NCBI GenBank assembly: GCA_024684055.1
Contig: JAIKXN010000197.1
Span: 1 to 42,025 of the forward strand
Source of the DNA: Lachnospiraceae bacterium
Lineage (GTDB): Bacteria > Bacillota > Clostridia > Lachnospirales > Lachnospiraceae
Reading direction: 5' to 3'
DNA: 42,025 nt
The notes beneath the pieces are model-generated. The model had not been told where the DNA came from and made no database searches. It saw nothing but the letters and a program-made list of their open reading frames with translations. The position numbers and the translations under genes are program-made. This document shows positions 17,883 to 28,440 of the stretch, piece after piece (positions within the stretch are counted from its first letter, which is position 1; each line of letters opens with the position of its first letter).

Positions 17883-20117
17883 AACTTCCATAACTTCTTT
17901 AAGTCTTTGCGAAAAGTCCGTAAATCTCTTTCTTTCGCCGTCGTTTCTGACCATTTCCTTTATTTTTTCGCTGCTGCCGAGGATCATCACACACTTTGTG
18001 GCACGGGTTATCGCAGTATAAAAAAGGTTGCGCGAAAGAAGCTGTCTCGGCGTGTCAAGGATCGGGATGATGATTGCCGGATATTCGCTTCCCTGGGATT
18101 TGTGGATCGTGATCGCATAAGCCAGTTCAAGTTCATCCATGTCATCTCTCGAATAAGTTGCTTCACGGGTTTCGTCAAACGTTACCGTGATGGTTTTGTC
18201 AAAACCGTTTATCCTCGTGACTATTCCGATGTCGCCGTTATATACGCCTTCGCCTTTTTCGACGGTTATATCGTTAAAGCCCCTGCAGATCCAGGGCATG
18301 TCGTAATTGTTCACCACCTGCATGACCTTGTCGCCGAGGCGGAAAATGCTTTCGCCTCTCATTATCTCAGGCTTGCCGTCCTCTGCAGGGTTAAGGTAAT
18401 TCTGCAAAACCCTGTTCATGTTCTCAACACCGAGTTCGCCTTTTCTGGCGGGTGCGAGAATCTGGATTTCCAGCATGTCTGTTTTGAATTTTGCCGGAAT
18501 CCTGTTTTTCATAAGTTCTATAACATCTCTGAAGATTGCTCTTTTGTCGGACCGCTCCAGAAAGAAGAAGTCTTCGCTTTCACCGTTTTTGTCAAGCGCG
18601 GGACATATGCCCTTGTTTACCTCATGGGCATTTAAGATGATCCTGCTGTTCTCGCTCTGGCGGTGAATCTTTTCGAGTGTTTCGCTCTTAAAATATCCGC
18701 AGTTTAAAAGATCCCTGAAGATATTGCCCGGTCCGACACTGGGCAGCTGATTGACATCGCCCACAAGAATAACTCTCGAGCCGACGGGAACTGCATGAAG
18801 AAAAGACGCAAAAAGAAATACATCCACCATGGACATCTCATCCACGATGTAAACTTCCGCTTCGAGAGGATTGTCCTCATTTCTTGCGAATCTTGCTTCC
18901 TCGCTGTCGTTTTTCACGGCACTCGCTTCAAGAAGTCTGTGAAGTGTTTTGGCTTCAAATCCCGTTGTTTCGCTCATGCGCTTTGCAGCTCTTCCGGTGG
19001 GTGCCGCAAGAACAACGTCCTTGTTGCAGTCGTAAAAAAATTCGATAAGAGCCTTTATGATCGTGGTCTTTCCGGTTCCCGGTCCTCCGGTCAAGAGGAA
19101 GATACCGTTGTTTATTCCCGCATCGATTGCTTTTTTCTGTGAATCGTCGAGTTCAAATTTATATCCCGAAATGATTTTTTCGAGTTTGTTGTCAAGATAT
19201 TCCTTATCGGCATCGCTAAGCGATTTTTCGTAAAAGGAATCCTTTAAAATCTTGAGTTTTGCCGCGCAGAAAGCCTCCTCGCGGTATACGCCTTTAAGAA
19301 ATACTTTGTCGGGATTCTTAAAAGTGAGTTTGTTGGAAAGGCAGAGATTCATTATTCCGTCTTCGACCAGATCAGGCGTTACGGCAAGTATCTCGGAGCC
19401 TCTTTCTTTAAGCATTTCTTTGGGAAGATAAGTGTGACCTTCCTCAAGTGCAACAAGAAGCGTGTGCTGTATTCCGGCTTCGATTCTCTCGGGAGAATTC
19501 TCTTTTATGCCGACGCTCTTCGCGATCTCATCCACAGTTTTAAAACCGATGCCTCTTATGTCTTCGGCAATCCTGTAAGGGTGTTCCCTGACTATCGCAT
19601 ACATCTTTTCGTCGTAGCGCTCATAGATTTTGGCTGCAAGTGTATTGGAAATGTTATACTGCTGCAAAAACATAATGGCATCGCGCATGTTCTTCTTTTC
19701 CGCATACTCTATGGCAAGATTTCTCGCCATATTTTCGCTTATTCCCTTAACTTCGCTTAACCTCTCGGGCTCATTTTCAAGGATTTCAAGTGTTTTCTCT
19801 CCGAAAGTCGTAAAAATGCGCACGGCAAGTTTGGGACCGATTCCTTTAAGTGCTCCCGAAGCAAGATATTTAATTACCGCATCTGTATCCGTGGGCTGAA
19901 TTGCCCGAAAAGACGTCATCTTGATCTGTTTGCCGTAAACGGGATGGATGACTTCATTGCCCGTTACTTCGATATAATCCCCTTCTGAAAGACCAAAAAC
20001 ATTGCCTGTAACGGCAATGTTTCCATCTTCTGTATCCCGGGAAGCAAGGATGAATATTCCGTAATGATTTGTATCATTGATGTATTTAAACGAATCGACT
20101 GAACCTTTTAAAACCAT
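17880..20117 (-). CDS. recD2: RecD2-type ATP-dependent DNA helicase
   Basis: A 745-residue 5'-3' helicase of superfamily 1B, of the RecD2/YrrC type found in bacteria without RecBC. It has an N-terminal OB-like domain (about 1-80), tandem helix-hairpin-helix elements (KGIGPKLAVRIFTTFG, EVKGISENMARNLA, DIRGIGFKTVDEIAKS), Walker A GGPGTGKTT at about residue 342, Walker B VDEMSMVD, and the C-terminal helicase motif AYAITIHKSQGSEYPAIIIP. The length is typical. Its ATG is only 2 bases after the stop of the FlgJ-like gene, so it is translated from the same message as flagellar genes. Confidence 0.94.
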   Translation of the reverse strand: MVLKGSVDSFKYINDTNHYGIFILASRDTEDGNIAVTGNVFGLSEGDYIEVTGNEVIHPVYGKQIKMTSFRAIQPTDTDAVIKYLASGALKGIGPKLAVRIFTTFGEKTLEILENEPERLSEVKGISENMARNLAIEYAEKKNMRDAIMFLQQYNISNTLAAKIYERYDEKMYAIVREHPYRIAEDIRGIGFKTVDEIAKSVGIKENSPERIEAGIQHTLLVALEEGHTYLPKEMLKERGSEILAVTPDLVEDGIMNLCLSNKLTFKNPDKVFLKGVYREEAFCAAKLKILKDSFYEKSLSDADKEYLDNKLEKIISGYKFELDDSQKKAIDAGINNGIFLLTGGPGTGKTTIIKALIEFFYDCNKDVVLAAPTGRAAKRMSETTGFEAKTLHRLLEASAVKNDSEEARFARNEDNPLEAEVYIVDEMSMVDVFLFASFLHAVPVGSRVILVGDVNQLPSVGPGNIFRDLLNCGYFKSETLEKIHRQSENSRIILNAHEVNKGICPALDKNGESEDFFFLERSDKRAIFRDVIELMKNRIPAKFKTDMLEIQILAPARKGELGVENMNRVLQNYLNPAEDGKPEIMRGESIFRLGDKVMQVVNNYDMPWICRGFNDITVEKGEGVYNGDIGIVTRINGFDKTITVTFDETREATYSRDDMDELELAYAITIHKSQGSEYPAIIIPILDTPRQLLSRNLFYTAITRATKCVMILGSSEKIKEMVRNDGERKRFTDFSQRLKEVMEV

Positions 20118-20119
20118 TA

Positions 20120-20458
20120 CTATTCGTAATTTCTCCTCATCTGTTCATAAAGGCTTTGCGCAAGTCCGGAGCCGCCTCTTTCCTCGACCGTTCTCTCAGC
20201 TATTTCCGAAAGAGCCATGTCTTTGAAATAATCCACAAGGGCCGAATTCTCGCCATCGCTTTTAGGAACCGTTTTCATCATTTCCTTGTAAACACGCTCG
20301 GTGAAATAAGCTTCGAACTCCTTGCATACTTTCATGAGTTCTTCATCTTCCGCTTTATCGCCGTTTGCGAGTTTTCCTTTTATACTTTCTGCCTTCTGAG
20401 CTCCTGCTGCCGATGTGGCATAATCGGCCATAAATGAGCTGATACCTGAAACATCCAT
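20120..20458 (-). CDS. FlgJ-type rod-binding protein (short form)
   Basis: A 112-residue protein corresponding to the N-terminal rod-binding domain of FlgJ, without the muramidase domain. The diagnostic segment is CKEFEAYFTERVYKEMMKTVPK, followed by YFKDMALSEIAERTVEERGGSGLAQSLYEQMRR. It probably helps rod assembly across the cell wall. It lies 128 bases downstream of flhP and ends 2 bases before recD2. The ribosome binding site is weak (AGAGG). Confidence 0.85.
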   Translation of the reverse strand: MDVSGISSFMADYATSAAGAQKAESIKGKLANGDKAEDEELMKVCKEFEAYFTERVYKEMMKTVPKSDGENSALVDYFKDMALSEIAERTVEERGGSGLAQSLYEQMRRNYE

Positions 20459-20482
20459 ATTCGCTGCCTCTTTCGGATCGAT

Positions 20483-20595
20483 CCGTCAGTCAAAACCTTA
20501 AGTTAACGTTCATTGTCTTCTCAAATGATTTTTCTTTTATTCAAGCATACCGACCGCCAAAGCCTTAAGTTAAAGATCATTAATCATTATCTTCT
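20483..20595 (-). repeat. Degenerate duplication after flhP, 67 bases apart
   Basis: The block around CCTTAAGTTAA (20496-20506) recurs at 20563-20573. The flanks align too: CCGNCNGNCAAANCCTTAAG to the left, and to the right TCATT and CTTCT-NN-TGATT after an 8-base gap. The inner copy overlaps the flhP stop codon (20587), the same arrangement and the same 67-base step as after recD2. Confidence 0.6.
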
Positions 20596-21402
20596 GAGCT
20601 GATTAGCCTGACTCATCATTTCGTCAGTTGCCTGGATAGCCTTCGAATTGAGTTCGTATGCTCTCTGTGCAACTATCATGTTAACCATTTCGTCCGCTAC
20701 CTGAACGTTTGAACCTTCCAGATAGCCCTGTCTTAATTCGCTCTTTATAAGTCCGTTTGTAGTGGCCTCGTTCATGGCCTGACCGCTTGCGCCGGTAGCT
20801 GCGAACAAACTGTCGCCCATTTTTTCAAGTCCCGAAGGATTGTTAAACTGCCATACACCGATTGTGATTCCGAGCGGCTGAACATTGTTGTTTTCATCGG
20901 GATAGCAAAGTTCGCCCTTACCATTTACTACAATTTTGCTCGATACATAGGAACCGCCGAGTTCAATGGGTTTTCCGGTCGAATCAAGTACGAGGTTGCC
21001 GTCGCTTGTTGTAAGTGCAAGACCTGTCCCGTATGTGGAAAGATGGAAGTCACCGTTTCTTGAATAGTATGTATTTCCGTCCTGTCCGCGGATTCCGAAG
21101 AAACCGTCGCCGCCTATGGCAAATGCAAGGTTGCTGCTTGATTCATAGAAACTTCCCTGTGTAAATCTTGATGTTACGGATGAGTTTCTTACACCAAGTC
21201 CGACCTGAGCTCCGACGGGCTTTGTCTCGCCGTTGCCCGAGGTTGTCTTTGCCTGTATATCCTGATAAAGAAGCGATTTGAATTCCGCTACTTCTGTTTT
21301 GTATCCTGTAGTATTTACATTGGCAAGGTTGTTGGCAATTGTATCTACGTTATTCTGCTGTGCGATCATTCCTGATGCCGCTGTCCATAAAGATCTGACC
21401 AT
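20587..21402 (-). CDS. flhP: FlgG-type flagellar distal rod protein (FlhP)
   Basis: A 271-residue rod protein of the FlgF/FlgG family. The N-terminus (MVRSLWTAASGMIAQQNNVD then TIANNLANVNTTGYK) carries the conserved ANNLANVNTTGYK motif, and the C-terminus has the other half of the rod coiled coil (QGYLEGSNVQVADEMVNMIV, AQRAYELNSKAIQATDEMM). The central domain is about 150 residues. Following FlhO and Mbl, it matches the mbl-flhO-flhP order of Bacillus. GGGAGGAC is its ribosome binding site. Confidence 0.92.
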   Translation of the reverse strand: MVRSLWTAASGMIAQQNNVDTIANNLANVNTTGYKTEVAEFKSLLYQDIQAKTTSGNGETKPVGAQVGLGVRNSSVTSRFTQGSFYESSSNLAFAIGGDGFFGIRGQDGNTYYSRNGDFHLSTYGTGLALTTSDGNLVLDSTGKPIELGGSYVSSKIVVNGKGELCYPDENNNVQPLGITIGVWQFNNPSGLEKMGDSLFAATGASGQAMNEATTNGLIKSELRQGYLEGSNVQVADEMVNMIVAQRAYELNSKAIQATDEMMSQANQLRR

Positions 21403-21430
21403 ATACTACGTCCTCCCTGAAATCGGTGAA

Positions 21431-22222
21431 TTATAATTTTCCAAGTCTGTTAACCGCTATTTCAAGCGATGTGTCATAAGTCTGGATTATTTTCTGGTTC
21501 GCTTCGTACTGTCTTGTTATCGAAATGAGATTAACCATTTCTTCCACGGTCTGTACGTTGCTCTGCTCGAGATAACCGCTGATAACCTGCGCATCGGGTT
21601 CGATGGCTTTTGCTCCCTCTACGGGAACAAAGCAGTTCTCGCCGTATCTTTCAAGATAATTGTAATCTTCAAAATCGGAAACCCTTATCTGACCGACCAC
21701 GATATCGTTCTGGACGATTCTTCCCGAACGGTCTATCGCTGCGGGAAGATTGGGATTGAGTTTGATATGTCCCATGCCGCCCGTTGCATTGGTTCCGATC
21801 ACGAAATCTCCGTCCTTGGTAACCAGATAGCCTTCTTTGGTAAGTGAGAAATTACCGTCCCTGGTATACATCGTCTTTGTATTTCCGGCTTTATCGGTAA
21901 ACTCTATATTAAAAAATCCTTTTCCCGATATTGCAACGTCAAATGTATTTCCTGTCTCTCTGAAAGAACCCTGCGAATAATCCACATAATTCTCGCCGAT
22001 CTTTACTCCGGGAGTGCCGACACCGATACGGACGTTATTCCAAAGTCCGTTGCCTTCCATGTCTTTGATCCTGTACGCAAGCACATTGTCAAAGCCCTGC
22101 GATGTACTGCCTTCTTTTTTGAATCCGACAGTAGCCGAGTTGGCAAGGTTGTTCGTCAAAACATCCATTCTGTTCTGCTCATTGAGCATTCCGGTATAAG
22201 CTGTGTAAAGACCTTTAAGCAT
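21431..22222 (-). CDS. flhO: FlgF/FlgG-type flagellar rod protein (FlhO)
   Basis: A 263-residue paralogue of FlhP. The N-terminal rod motif reads MDVLTNNLANSATVGFKKEG, less canonical than in FlhP, and the C-terminal half reads SGYLEQSNVQTVEEMVNLIS with ITRQYEANQKIIQTYD. It probably forms the proximal or distal rod with FlhP. It starts 13 bases after the mbl stop with a CGGGAG site and is followed by flhP after 28 bases, so the three are one operon. Confidence 0.9.
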   Translation of the reverse strand: MLKGLYTAYTGMLNEQNRMDVLTNNLANSATVGFKKEGSTSQGFDNVLAYRIKDMEGNGLWNNVRIGVGTPGVKIGENYVDYSQGSFRETGNTFDVAISGKGFFNIEFTDKAGNTKTMYTRDGNFSLTKEGYLVTKDGDFVIGTNATGGMGHIKLNPNLPAAIDRSGRIVQNDIVVGQIRVSDFEDYNYLERYGENCFVPVEGAKAIEPDAQVISGYLEQSNVQTVEEMVNLISITRQYEANQKIIQTYDTSLEIAVNRLGKL

Positions 22223-22235
22223 ATTTTACTCCCGT

Positions 22236-23231
22236 TCAGACTTCATAGTATTTGGTGTCAAGATATTCCACATACTTTCCTGTACCGATAGCCACGCATG
22301 TAAGAGGTTCGTTGGCCGTATTGGTATCGATACCGGTCTTTATCTCGATAAGGTCTTCAAGTCCGCGAAGCATCGAACCGCCGCCGGTAAGAACTATGCC
22401 TCTTTCTGCGATATCCGCCGAAAGTTCGGGCGGAGTTTTTTCGAGAACGGAATGGATCGCATCTACGATCTGAGTTGTTGTTTCTTTTAATGCCTCTTCC
22501 ATTTCCGTTGAGGTAACCTTAACCGTGTTGGGAAGTCCGGAAAGAACGTTAAGTCCTTTTACTTCCATTGAATCCTCTTCGAGTCTTCTGTATGCAGAAC
22601 CTATTTTTATTTTGATATCCTCGGCTGTTCTTTCACCGATGGATAAATTGTGTTTTCTCTTAATGTATCTGGCAATTGCTTCGTCAAAATCATCGCCTGC
22701 GATCTTGATCGATTCGCTGACAACGGTTCCGCCGAGTGAAATAACTGCGATATCCGTTGTACCTCCGCCGATATCAACGATCATGTTTCCGCAGGGTTTA
22801 CTGATATCGATACCTGCTCCGATCGCTGCAGCGATTGGCTCTTCTATAATGGAAACGTCTCTTGCGCCTGCCTGGTATGTAGCATCGAGAACCGCTTTTC
22901 TTTCAACTTCGGTAACTCCCGAAGGAACACATACGGCAACTCTGGGCTTTCTGAACATTCTTCTTCCGACAGCCTTCTGAATGAAGTATTTCATCATCTT
23001 CTCGGTAACTGTATAGTCTGAAATAACTCCGTGTCTTAAAGGTCTGATCGCCTGAATGGTACCGGGTGTTCTTCCGATCATTAATCTTGCTTCTTCACCG
23101 ATAGCCCTTATTTTATTTGTATCTTTATCAAAAGCCACAACAGACGGCTCTTTTAAAACGACGCCCTTGTTTTTAACATATACAAGTACGGACGCTGTGC
23201 CTAAATCGATTCCCAAATCTGAATTCTGCAT
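22236..23231 (-). CDS. mbl: Actin-like cell shape protein Mbl/MreB
   Basis: A 331-residue bacterial actin that forms membrane-bound filaments and guides lateral wall synthesis. It has the phosphate-1 loop (DLGIDLGTASVLVYVKNKG), the phosphate-2 loop (NMIVDIGGGTTDIAVISLGG) and the adenosine motif (GIVLTGGGSMLRGL). I prefer Mbl over MreB because flhO and flhP follow directly and because mreC/mreD do not, but sequence alone does not settle it. The start follows a double AAGGAATTAAGGAA site. Confidence 0.93.
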   Translation of the reverse strand: MQNSDLGIDLGTASVLVYVKNKGVVLKEPSVVAFDKDTNKIRAIGEEARLMIGRTPGTIQAIRPLRHGVISDYTVTEKMMKYFIQKAVGRRMFRKPRVAVCVPSGVTEVERKAVLDATYQAGARDVSIIEEPIAAAIGAGIDISKPCGNMIVDIGGGTTDIAVISLGGTVVSESIKIAGDDFDEAIARYIKRKHNLSIGERTAEDIKIKIGSAYRRLEEDSMEVKGLNVLSGLPNTVKVTSTEMEEALKETTTQIVDAIHSVLEKTPPELSADIAERGIVLTGGGSMLRGLEDLIEIKTGIDTNTANEPLTCVAIGTGKYVEYLDTKYYEV

Positions 23232-23321
23232 TTCCTTAATTCCTTTCTTTCGTATAAAATCTATCCGGTTTTCCTGTCTTTATCCGGTATACGACATAAT
23301 TTCGCATAATAATCTATGATG

Positions 23322-23327
23322 ATTATA
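23322..23327 (-). promoter_or_regulatory. Candidate -10 element upstream of mbl
   Basis: A perfect TATAAT on the minus strand about 90 bases before mbl. The matching -35 region is only T-rich (TTTTAT at 17 bases), so the promoter is tentative. Confidence 0.4.
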
Positions 23328-23365
23328 CTCTAAAGAAATGCAAAATAAAAGTGATAAATGCACAT

Positions 23366-23395
23366 AAAAAAGGAGACTCTTAAATTGAGACCTCC
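23366..23395 (-). terminator. Second hairpin with T run between uvrA and mbl
   Basis: On the minus strand GGAG-CTC pairs with GAG-CTCC (23372-23395) with a small internal loop, followed by T6. It stands 20 bases after the main uvrA terminator and before mbl. Confidence 0.6.
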
Positions 23396-23414
23396 CTGTC
23401 TACACTTATTATAT

Positions 23415-23446
23415 CGAAAAAAGAGAGGTTTTCTTTAACCCCTCTT
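23415..23446 (-). terminator. Intrinsic terminator of uvrB-uvrA
   Basis: AAGAGGGGTT pairs with AACCTCTCTT (arms 23437-23446 and 23421-23430; ten pairs, one G-U) around a six-base loop, followed on the minus strand by T-rich sequence. It lies 13 bases after the uvrA stop. Confidence 0.9.
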
Positions 23447-23459
23447 TTTCATTTTGCTT

Positions 23460-26309
23460 TTATTTTTTTCCTTTGAGCATTTTTTTGATGTAAAGTCCGG
23501 TATATGACTTTTTGTTCTTCGCCACTTCTTCCGGCGTGCCGGTGGCAACTATCGTACCGCCGCCGTCTCCGCCTTCCGGTCCGAGATCGATAATGTAGTC
23601 GGCTGTTTTTATCACATCCAGATTATGCTCGATAACGATGACCGTGTTGCCCGCATCAGTGAGTCTCTGAAGAATGTCAACGAGTTTGTGCACATCCGCG
23701 AAATGAAGTCCGGTTGTGGGCTCGTCGAGAATATAAATCGTATTGCCCGTCGAAGAACGGCTTAATTCGGTCGCAAGTTTGATTCTCTGCGCCTCGCCTC
23801 CGGAAAGCTGTGTCGAAGGCTGTCCGAGTCTGATGTATGAAAGTCCGACTTCATCAAGCGTCTTCATCTTTCTCTTGATCGAAGGGATCGCATCAAAGAA
23901 ATCAACAGCTTCAGCAACGGTCATTTCGAGAATGTCGGAAATGCTCTTTCCCTTGTATTTGACTTCAAGTGTTTCTCTGTTGTATTTCTTCCCGCCGCAG
24001 ACCTCGCAGGGTACATACACATCGGGAAGGAAGTGCATCTCGATCTTTACGATACCGTCACCCGAGCAGGCTTCGCATCGTCCGCCTTTTACGTTAAAGG
24101 AAAATCTTCCTTTCGTATATCCCTTAGCCTTGGCATCCTTGGTCTGTGCAAAAAGATCTCTGATAAGATCGAATACACCTGTGTAAGTCGCGGGATTGGA
24201 TTTCGGTGTACGTCCGATGGGCGACTGGTCGATATCTATTACTTTGTCGAGTTTCTTTATTCCTTTTATATTCTTGTGTCTGCCGGGTACGCACTGCGCA
24301 CGGTTTAAATCCCTTGCGAGACGTTTGTAAAGTATCTCGTTGATAAGAGAACTCTTTCCCGAACCCGAAACACCCGTTACGCAGGTGAACACTCCGAGCG
24401 GAATGTCGACATCTATATTCTTCAGGTTGTTTTCGCAGGCGCCCTCAATGGTTATGAAATCCTTGGGTATTCTTCGCTCTGCCGGAACGGGTACGAAAAG
24501 GTCTCCCTTAAGATACATGCCTGTCAGAGAATCCGGACATTTCATGATATCCTCCGCTGTTCCGCATGCAACGACTTTTCCGCCCTTCTCGCCCGCCTGA
24601 GGTCCGATATCCACGATGTAATCGGCCTGAAGCATTGTATCTTCATCATGTTCGACTACTATAAGGTTGTTTCCGAGGTCGCGGAGTTTTTTGAGAGAAG
24701 CAAGAAGTTTGTCATTGTCTCTCTGATGCAGACCTATACTCGGTTCGTCGAGAATGTACGTTACTCCGACAAGTCCCGAACCGATCTGAGTCGCAAGACG
24801 GATTCTCTGTGCTTCACCGCCCGAAAGAGTCGCCGTCGGACGCGAAAGCGCAAGATAGGAAAGTCCCACATCTTTTAAGAATCCCAATCTCGCCCTGATT
24901 TCCTTTAAAATCTGATTTCCGATCAGTGCCATGTTGCCGTCGAGTTCAAGATCGTTTACAAAATCATGAAGTTCGCCGAGAGGCATCATGGTAATGTCAT
25001 ATATATTTTTGTCAGCCACGGTAACTGCAAGCGAAGTCTTTTTAAGTCTCTTTCCGTTACACTCGCTGCAGGGCGTATCGGACATGTATTTTTCATACTC
25101 TGCCCTCGCCTTTTCAAATGGAGTCTGTCTGTATCTGTCGACCACGTTCTGCAAGAGTCCTTCAAACTGAGTCGGATATACTCCTCTTCCTCTTGAGCTT
25201 TCGTAAACAACGTCAACATATTCATCCGTACCGTTTATGATGATGTCCTGAATCTTTTCGGGAAGATCTTCAAAAGGCGTATCAAGCGAAAACTTGAAAT
25301 GTTCGGATAAAGCCTTGAGAAGCTCGTTTGAAAACGAACCGTCCTTTTTGCTGTTTTTCCACCCGATAACCTGGATTGCGCCTTCGGATAAAGAAAGCGA
25401 TCTGTCGGGTATCATAAGGTCGAGATCGAATTCTCTTTTAAATCCGAGACCGTCACAGACGGGGCACGCACCGAAGGGATTGTTGAAAGAGAAACTTCTG
25501 GGTTCAATTTCCTCAATGCTCGTTCCGCAGTCGGGGCACGAGAAAGACTGGCTGAAATTCCATTCGTTTCCTTCGGAATCCGCTACCGTCAAAAGTCCTT
25601 CGGATAAGTTCAAAGCACTTTCGACGGACTCCGTGAGTCTGCTCTGAATATCTTCTTTTACGACAAGTCTGTCGATGACAATGTCGATGTTATGCTTAAT
25701 GTTTTTATCAAGTTTGATCTCCTCGTCGAGTTCGTACATGTTTCCGTCGATTCTCGCACGAAGATATCCGTTCTTCGAAGCCTTTGAAAGAAGCTTTTCG
25801 TGCTCGCCTTTTCTGCCTCTGATAACGGGGGACAATATCTGTATTTTAGTTCCTTCCTTAAGCGAAAGAATCTTGTCTACCATTTCGTCAACCGACTGTT
25901 TTGAAATCTGTTTGCCGCAGACGGGACAGTGAGGGATTCCGACTCTCGCATAAAGGAGTCTTAAATAATCGTAGATTTCAGTAACGGTGCCGACCGTGGA
26001 TCTCGGGTTTCTGTTGGTAGATTTCTGGTCGATGCTTATCGCAGGCGAAAGCCCTTCAATGATTTCCACATTGGGTTTTTCCATCTGTCCCAGGAACTGT
26101 CTCGCATATGAGGAAAGAGATTCCATGTATCTTCTCTGACCTTCCGCATATATCGTATCGAATGCGAGCGATGATTTTCCCGATCCCGAAAGACCTGTGA
26201 TCACCACAAATTTATTTCTCGGGATATCTACATTTATCCCTTTAAGGTTGTGTTCTTTTGCCCCGACGATTCTTATGACGTCTCCCTTGGGCAGCATTTT
26301 GTTTGCCAT
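23460..26309 (-). CDS. uvrA: UvrABC excinuclease subunit A
   Basis: UvrA is the damage-recognising ATPase of nucleotide excision repair. The 949-residue protein has two ABC-ATPase units: Walker [10 protein letters not shown] at 39-47 and GVSGSGKSS near 648, with signatures [13 protein letters not shown] near 493 and [13 protein letters not shown] near 838. Zinc modules are visible ([42 protein letters not shown]). The start has an AGAGGTG site. It follows uvrB after 56 bases and is in the same SOS-controlled operon. Confidence 0.98.
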   Translation of the reverse strand: MANKMLPKGDVIRIVGAKEHNLKGINVDIPRNKFVVITGLSGSGKSSLAFDTIYAEGQRRYMESLSSYARQFLGQMEKPNVEIIEGLSPAISIDQKSTNRNPRSTVGTVTEIYDYLRLLYARVGIPHCPVCGKQISKQSVDEMVDKILSLKEGTKIQILSPVIRGRKGEHEKLLSKASKNGYLRARIDGNMYELDEEIKLDKNIKHNIDIVIDRLVVKEDIQSRLTESVESALNLSEGLLTVADSEGNEWNFSQSFSCPDCGTSIEEIEPRSFSFNNPFGACPVCDGLGFKREFDLDLMIPDRSLSLSEGAIQVIGWKNSKKDGSFSNELLKALSEHFKFSLDTPFEDLPEKIQDIIINGTDEYVDVVYESSRGRGVYPTQFEGLLQNVVDRYRQTPFEKARAEYEKYMSDTPCSECNGKRLKKTSLAVTVADKNIYDITMMPLGELHDFVNDLELDGNMALIGNQILKEIRARLGFLKDVGLSYLALSRPTATLSGGEAQRIRLATQIGSGLVGVTYILDEPSIGLHQRDNDKLLASLKKLRDLGNNLIVVEHDEDTMLQADYIVDIGPQAGEKGGKVVACGTAEDIMKCPDSLTGMYLKGDLFVPVPAERRIPKDFITIEGACENNLKNIDVDIPLGVFTCVTGVSGSGKSSLINEILYKRLARDLNRAQCVPGRHKNIKGIKKLDKVIDIDQSPIGRTPKSNPATYTGVFDLIRDLFAQTKDAKAKGYTKGRFSFNVKGGRCEACSGDGIVKIEMHFLPDVYVPCEVCGGKKYNRETLEVKYKGKSISDILEMTVAEAVDFFDAIPSIKRKMKTLDEVGLSYIRLGQPSTQLSGGEAQRIKLATELSRSSTGNTIYILDEPTTGLHFADVHKLVDILQRLTDAGNTVIVIEHNLDVIKTADYIIDLGPEGGDGGGTIVATGTPEEVAKNKKSYTGLYIKKMLKGKK

Positions 26310-26365
26310 TGTACACCTCTGTTTCGAACCGGGTTAAAGTTCGTGACTTAATGCTTTATCTCTGT

Positions 26366-28366
26366 CTAATTCTGTTTTTCGAGTTCCTCGATCTCATTTC
26401 GTATCTTTTTGAGTTCGACAAGCTGATCTCTGTAAACTGCAGCATTTTCGAAATCAAGATCCGTTGCCGCTTTCTTCATCTGCTTCTCAACGGATGCGAT
26501 AAGCGAAGTAATTTCTGCGAGGCTCATGCTCTCGGGCTCTTTCTTCCAGTTGGTTTCCGCTTCGGCAACCTTTCTCGAAATCGAAATGACATCTCTGACA
26601 GCCTTCTTGATAGTGGTCGGAGTAATGCCGTGTTCTTCGTTGTACTTCATCTGAATCTCGCGACGGCGTCTCGTCTCTTCGATCGCGATGTGCATCGAAT
26701 CGGTTATCGAATCGGCATACATTATAACATGACCTTCGGAGTTTCTTGCCGCTCTTCCGACGGTCTGAATAAGCGATGTTGCAGAACGAAGGAAGCCTTC
26801 CTTGTCGGCATCGAGGATCGCAACAAGACTGATCTCGGGAATATCAAGACCTTCTCTTAACAGGTTGATTCCGACCAAAACGTCGAAGACATTCAGTCTC
26901 ATGTCTCTGATTATCTCGGCTCTCTCGAGCGTATCGATATCCGAATGAAGATATTTTACTCTGATTCCGACATTGTTGAGGTAGTTGGTAAGGTCCTCTG
27001 CCATCCTCTTTGTAAGTGTCGTGACAAGGACTTTGTTTCCATCTTTTGTAACCTTGTTTATCTCGGAAATAAGATCGTCAATCTGCCCTTCAGTGGGTCT
27101 TACAAATATCTCGGGATCGAGAAGCCCGGTCGGTCTTATGATCTGCTGCACGCGTAAAAGCTCATGCTCTTCCTCATACTTTGAGGGCGTGGCTGAAACG
27201 CATAAAAGCTGATCGATACGATCTTCAAATTCGTTAAATGAAAGCGGTCTGTTGTCGAGCGCACTCGGAAGTCTGAAACCGAAATCCACGAGTGTGTTTT
27301 TTCTCGCTCTGTCGCCCGCATACATACCGCCGATCTGCGGGATCGAAATATGCGACTCATCGATTATCATCAGGAAATCATCCTTGAAGAAATCCATGAG
27401 ACAGTGAGGCGGATCTCCCGGCTTTAATCCCGCAAGCACGGGAGCATAGTTTTCGATGCCGGAACATACGCCCGTTTCTTTCAACATCTCAAGATCGAAA
27501 GTTGTTCTCTCAAGAATTCGCTGTGCCTCGACGAAACGTTCCTCGCTCTTGAAATATTCAACTCTTTCACGCATTTCTTCTTCGAGTTTTTTGCATGCGA
27601 TCTCTATTTTATCTTTTGATATAACATAATGTGATGCGGGGAAGATTGCCACATACGAAAGGATCGATTTTTTCTTCCCCGTAACGGGATCGATTTCCGC
27701 GATCTCTTCTATTTCGTCTCCCCAGAAAGAAAGTCTTATCACTCCCTCACCGCCCTCGGCTTTGGCTATCTCAAGCGTGTCGCCGCGTACTCTGAAAGAC
27801 GAACGCGTAAGGTCCATGTCGTTTCTCTCATACTGCATCTCGACAAGTCTTGCGATTATCTCGTCTCTGTCTGCCTGCATGCCCGGTCTTAACGACATGA
27901 TCATGCTTTCGTAATCTTCAGGGCTGCCCAGACCGTAAATACAGGATACGCTGGCCACGACAATAACGTCCCTTCTTTCCGAAAGAGATGCTGTTGCAGA
28001 AAGACGGAGTTTGTCAATCTCCTCGTTAACGGATGAGTCTTTTTCAATATATGTGTCAGTCGAAGGAACATATGCTTCGGGCTGATAATAATCGTAGTAG
28101 GAAACAAAATACTCAACGGCATTCTCAGGGAAAAACTCTTTCATTTCGCTGTAAAGCTGTCCTGCCAGAGTTTTGTTGTGGCTGATAATCAGTGTGGGCT
28201 TGTTAAGCTGTGCTATGACATTCGCCATCGTAAAAGTCTTACCCGAACCGGTAACACCCAAAAGCGTCTGGCACTGATTTCCCTTTTTGAATCCTTCGAC
28301 TAATTTTTCTATGGCCTGCGGCTGATCACCGGTAGGCTTGTATTCCGAGTGAAGCTTAAAATTCAT
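26366..28366 (-). CDS. uvrB: UvrABC excinuclease subunit B
   Basis: UvrB is the helicase-like subunit that verifies damage and recruits UvrC. The 666-residue protein has Walker A GVTGSGKT at 37-44, the beta-hairpin segment [20 protein letters not shown] near residue 87, [18 protein letters not shown], helicase motifs near 540 ([16 protein letters not shown]) and the C-terminal UVR motif ([20 protein letters not shown]) that contacts UvrC. A GGGAG site lies 10 bases before the ATG. It is driven by a sigma-A promoter with an SOS box. Confidence 0.98.
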   Translation of the reverse strand: MNFKLHSEYKPTGDQPQAIEKLVEGFKKGNQCQTLLGVTGSGKTFTMANVIAQLNKPTLIISHNKTLAGQLYSEMKEFFPENAVEYFVSYYDYYQPEAYVPSTDTYIEKDSSVNEEIDKLRLSATASLSERRDVIVVASVSCIYGLGSPEDYESMIMSLRPGMQADRDEIIARLVEMQYERNDMDLTRSSFRVRGDTLEIAKAEGGEGVIRLSFWGDEIEEIAEIDPVTGKKKSILSYVAIFPASHYVISKDKIEIACKKLEEEMRERVEYFKSEERFVEAQRILERTTFDLEMLKETGVCSGIENYAPVLAGLKPGDPPHCLMDFFKDDFLMIIDESHISIPQIGGMYAGDRARKNTLVDFGFRLPSALDNRPLSFNEFEDRIDQLLCVSATPSKYEEEHELLRVQQIIRPTGLLDPEIFVRPTEGQIDDLISEINKVTKDGNKVLVTTLTKRMAEDLTNYLNNVGIRVKYLHSDIDTLERAEIIRDMRLNVFDVLVGINLLREGLDIPEISLVAILDADKEGFLRSATSLIQTVGRAARNSEGHVIMYADSITDSMHIAIEETRRRREIQMKYNEEHGITPTTIKKAVRDVISISRKVAEAETNWKKEPESMSLAEITSLIASVEKQMKKAATDLDFENAAVYRDQLVELKKIRNEIEELEKQN

Positions 28367-28403
28367 TTATAAAAAACTCCCTATGTCTTTAACGGCAAGT
28401 TTC

Positions 28404-28432
28404 AGTATATCATTTTAGCAATTGTTTGTCTA
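28404..28432 (-). promoter_or_regulatory. Sigma-A type promoter of uvrB-uvrA
   Basis: On the minus strand TAGACA (-35, 28427-28432) and TATACT (-10, 28404-28409) are separated by exactly 17 bases, with the start expected about 30 bases before the uvrB ATG. Confidence 0.8.
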
Positions 28433-28440
28433 TAATTTTG

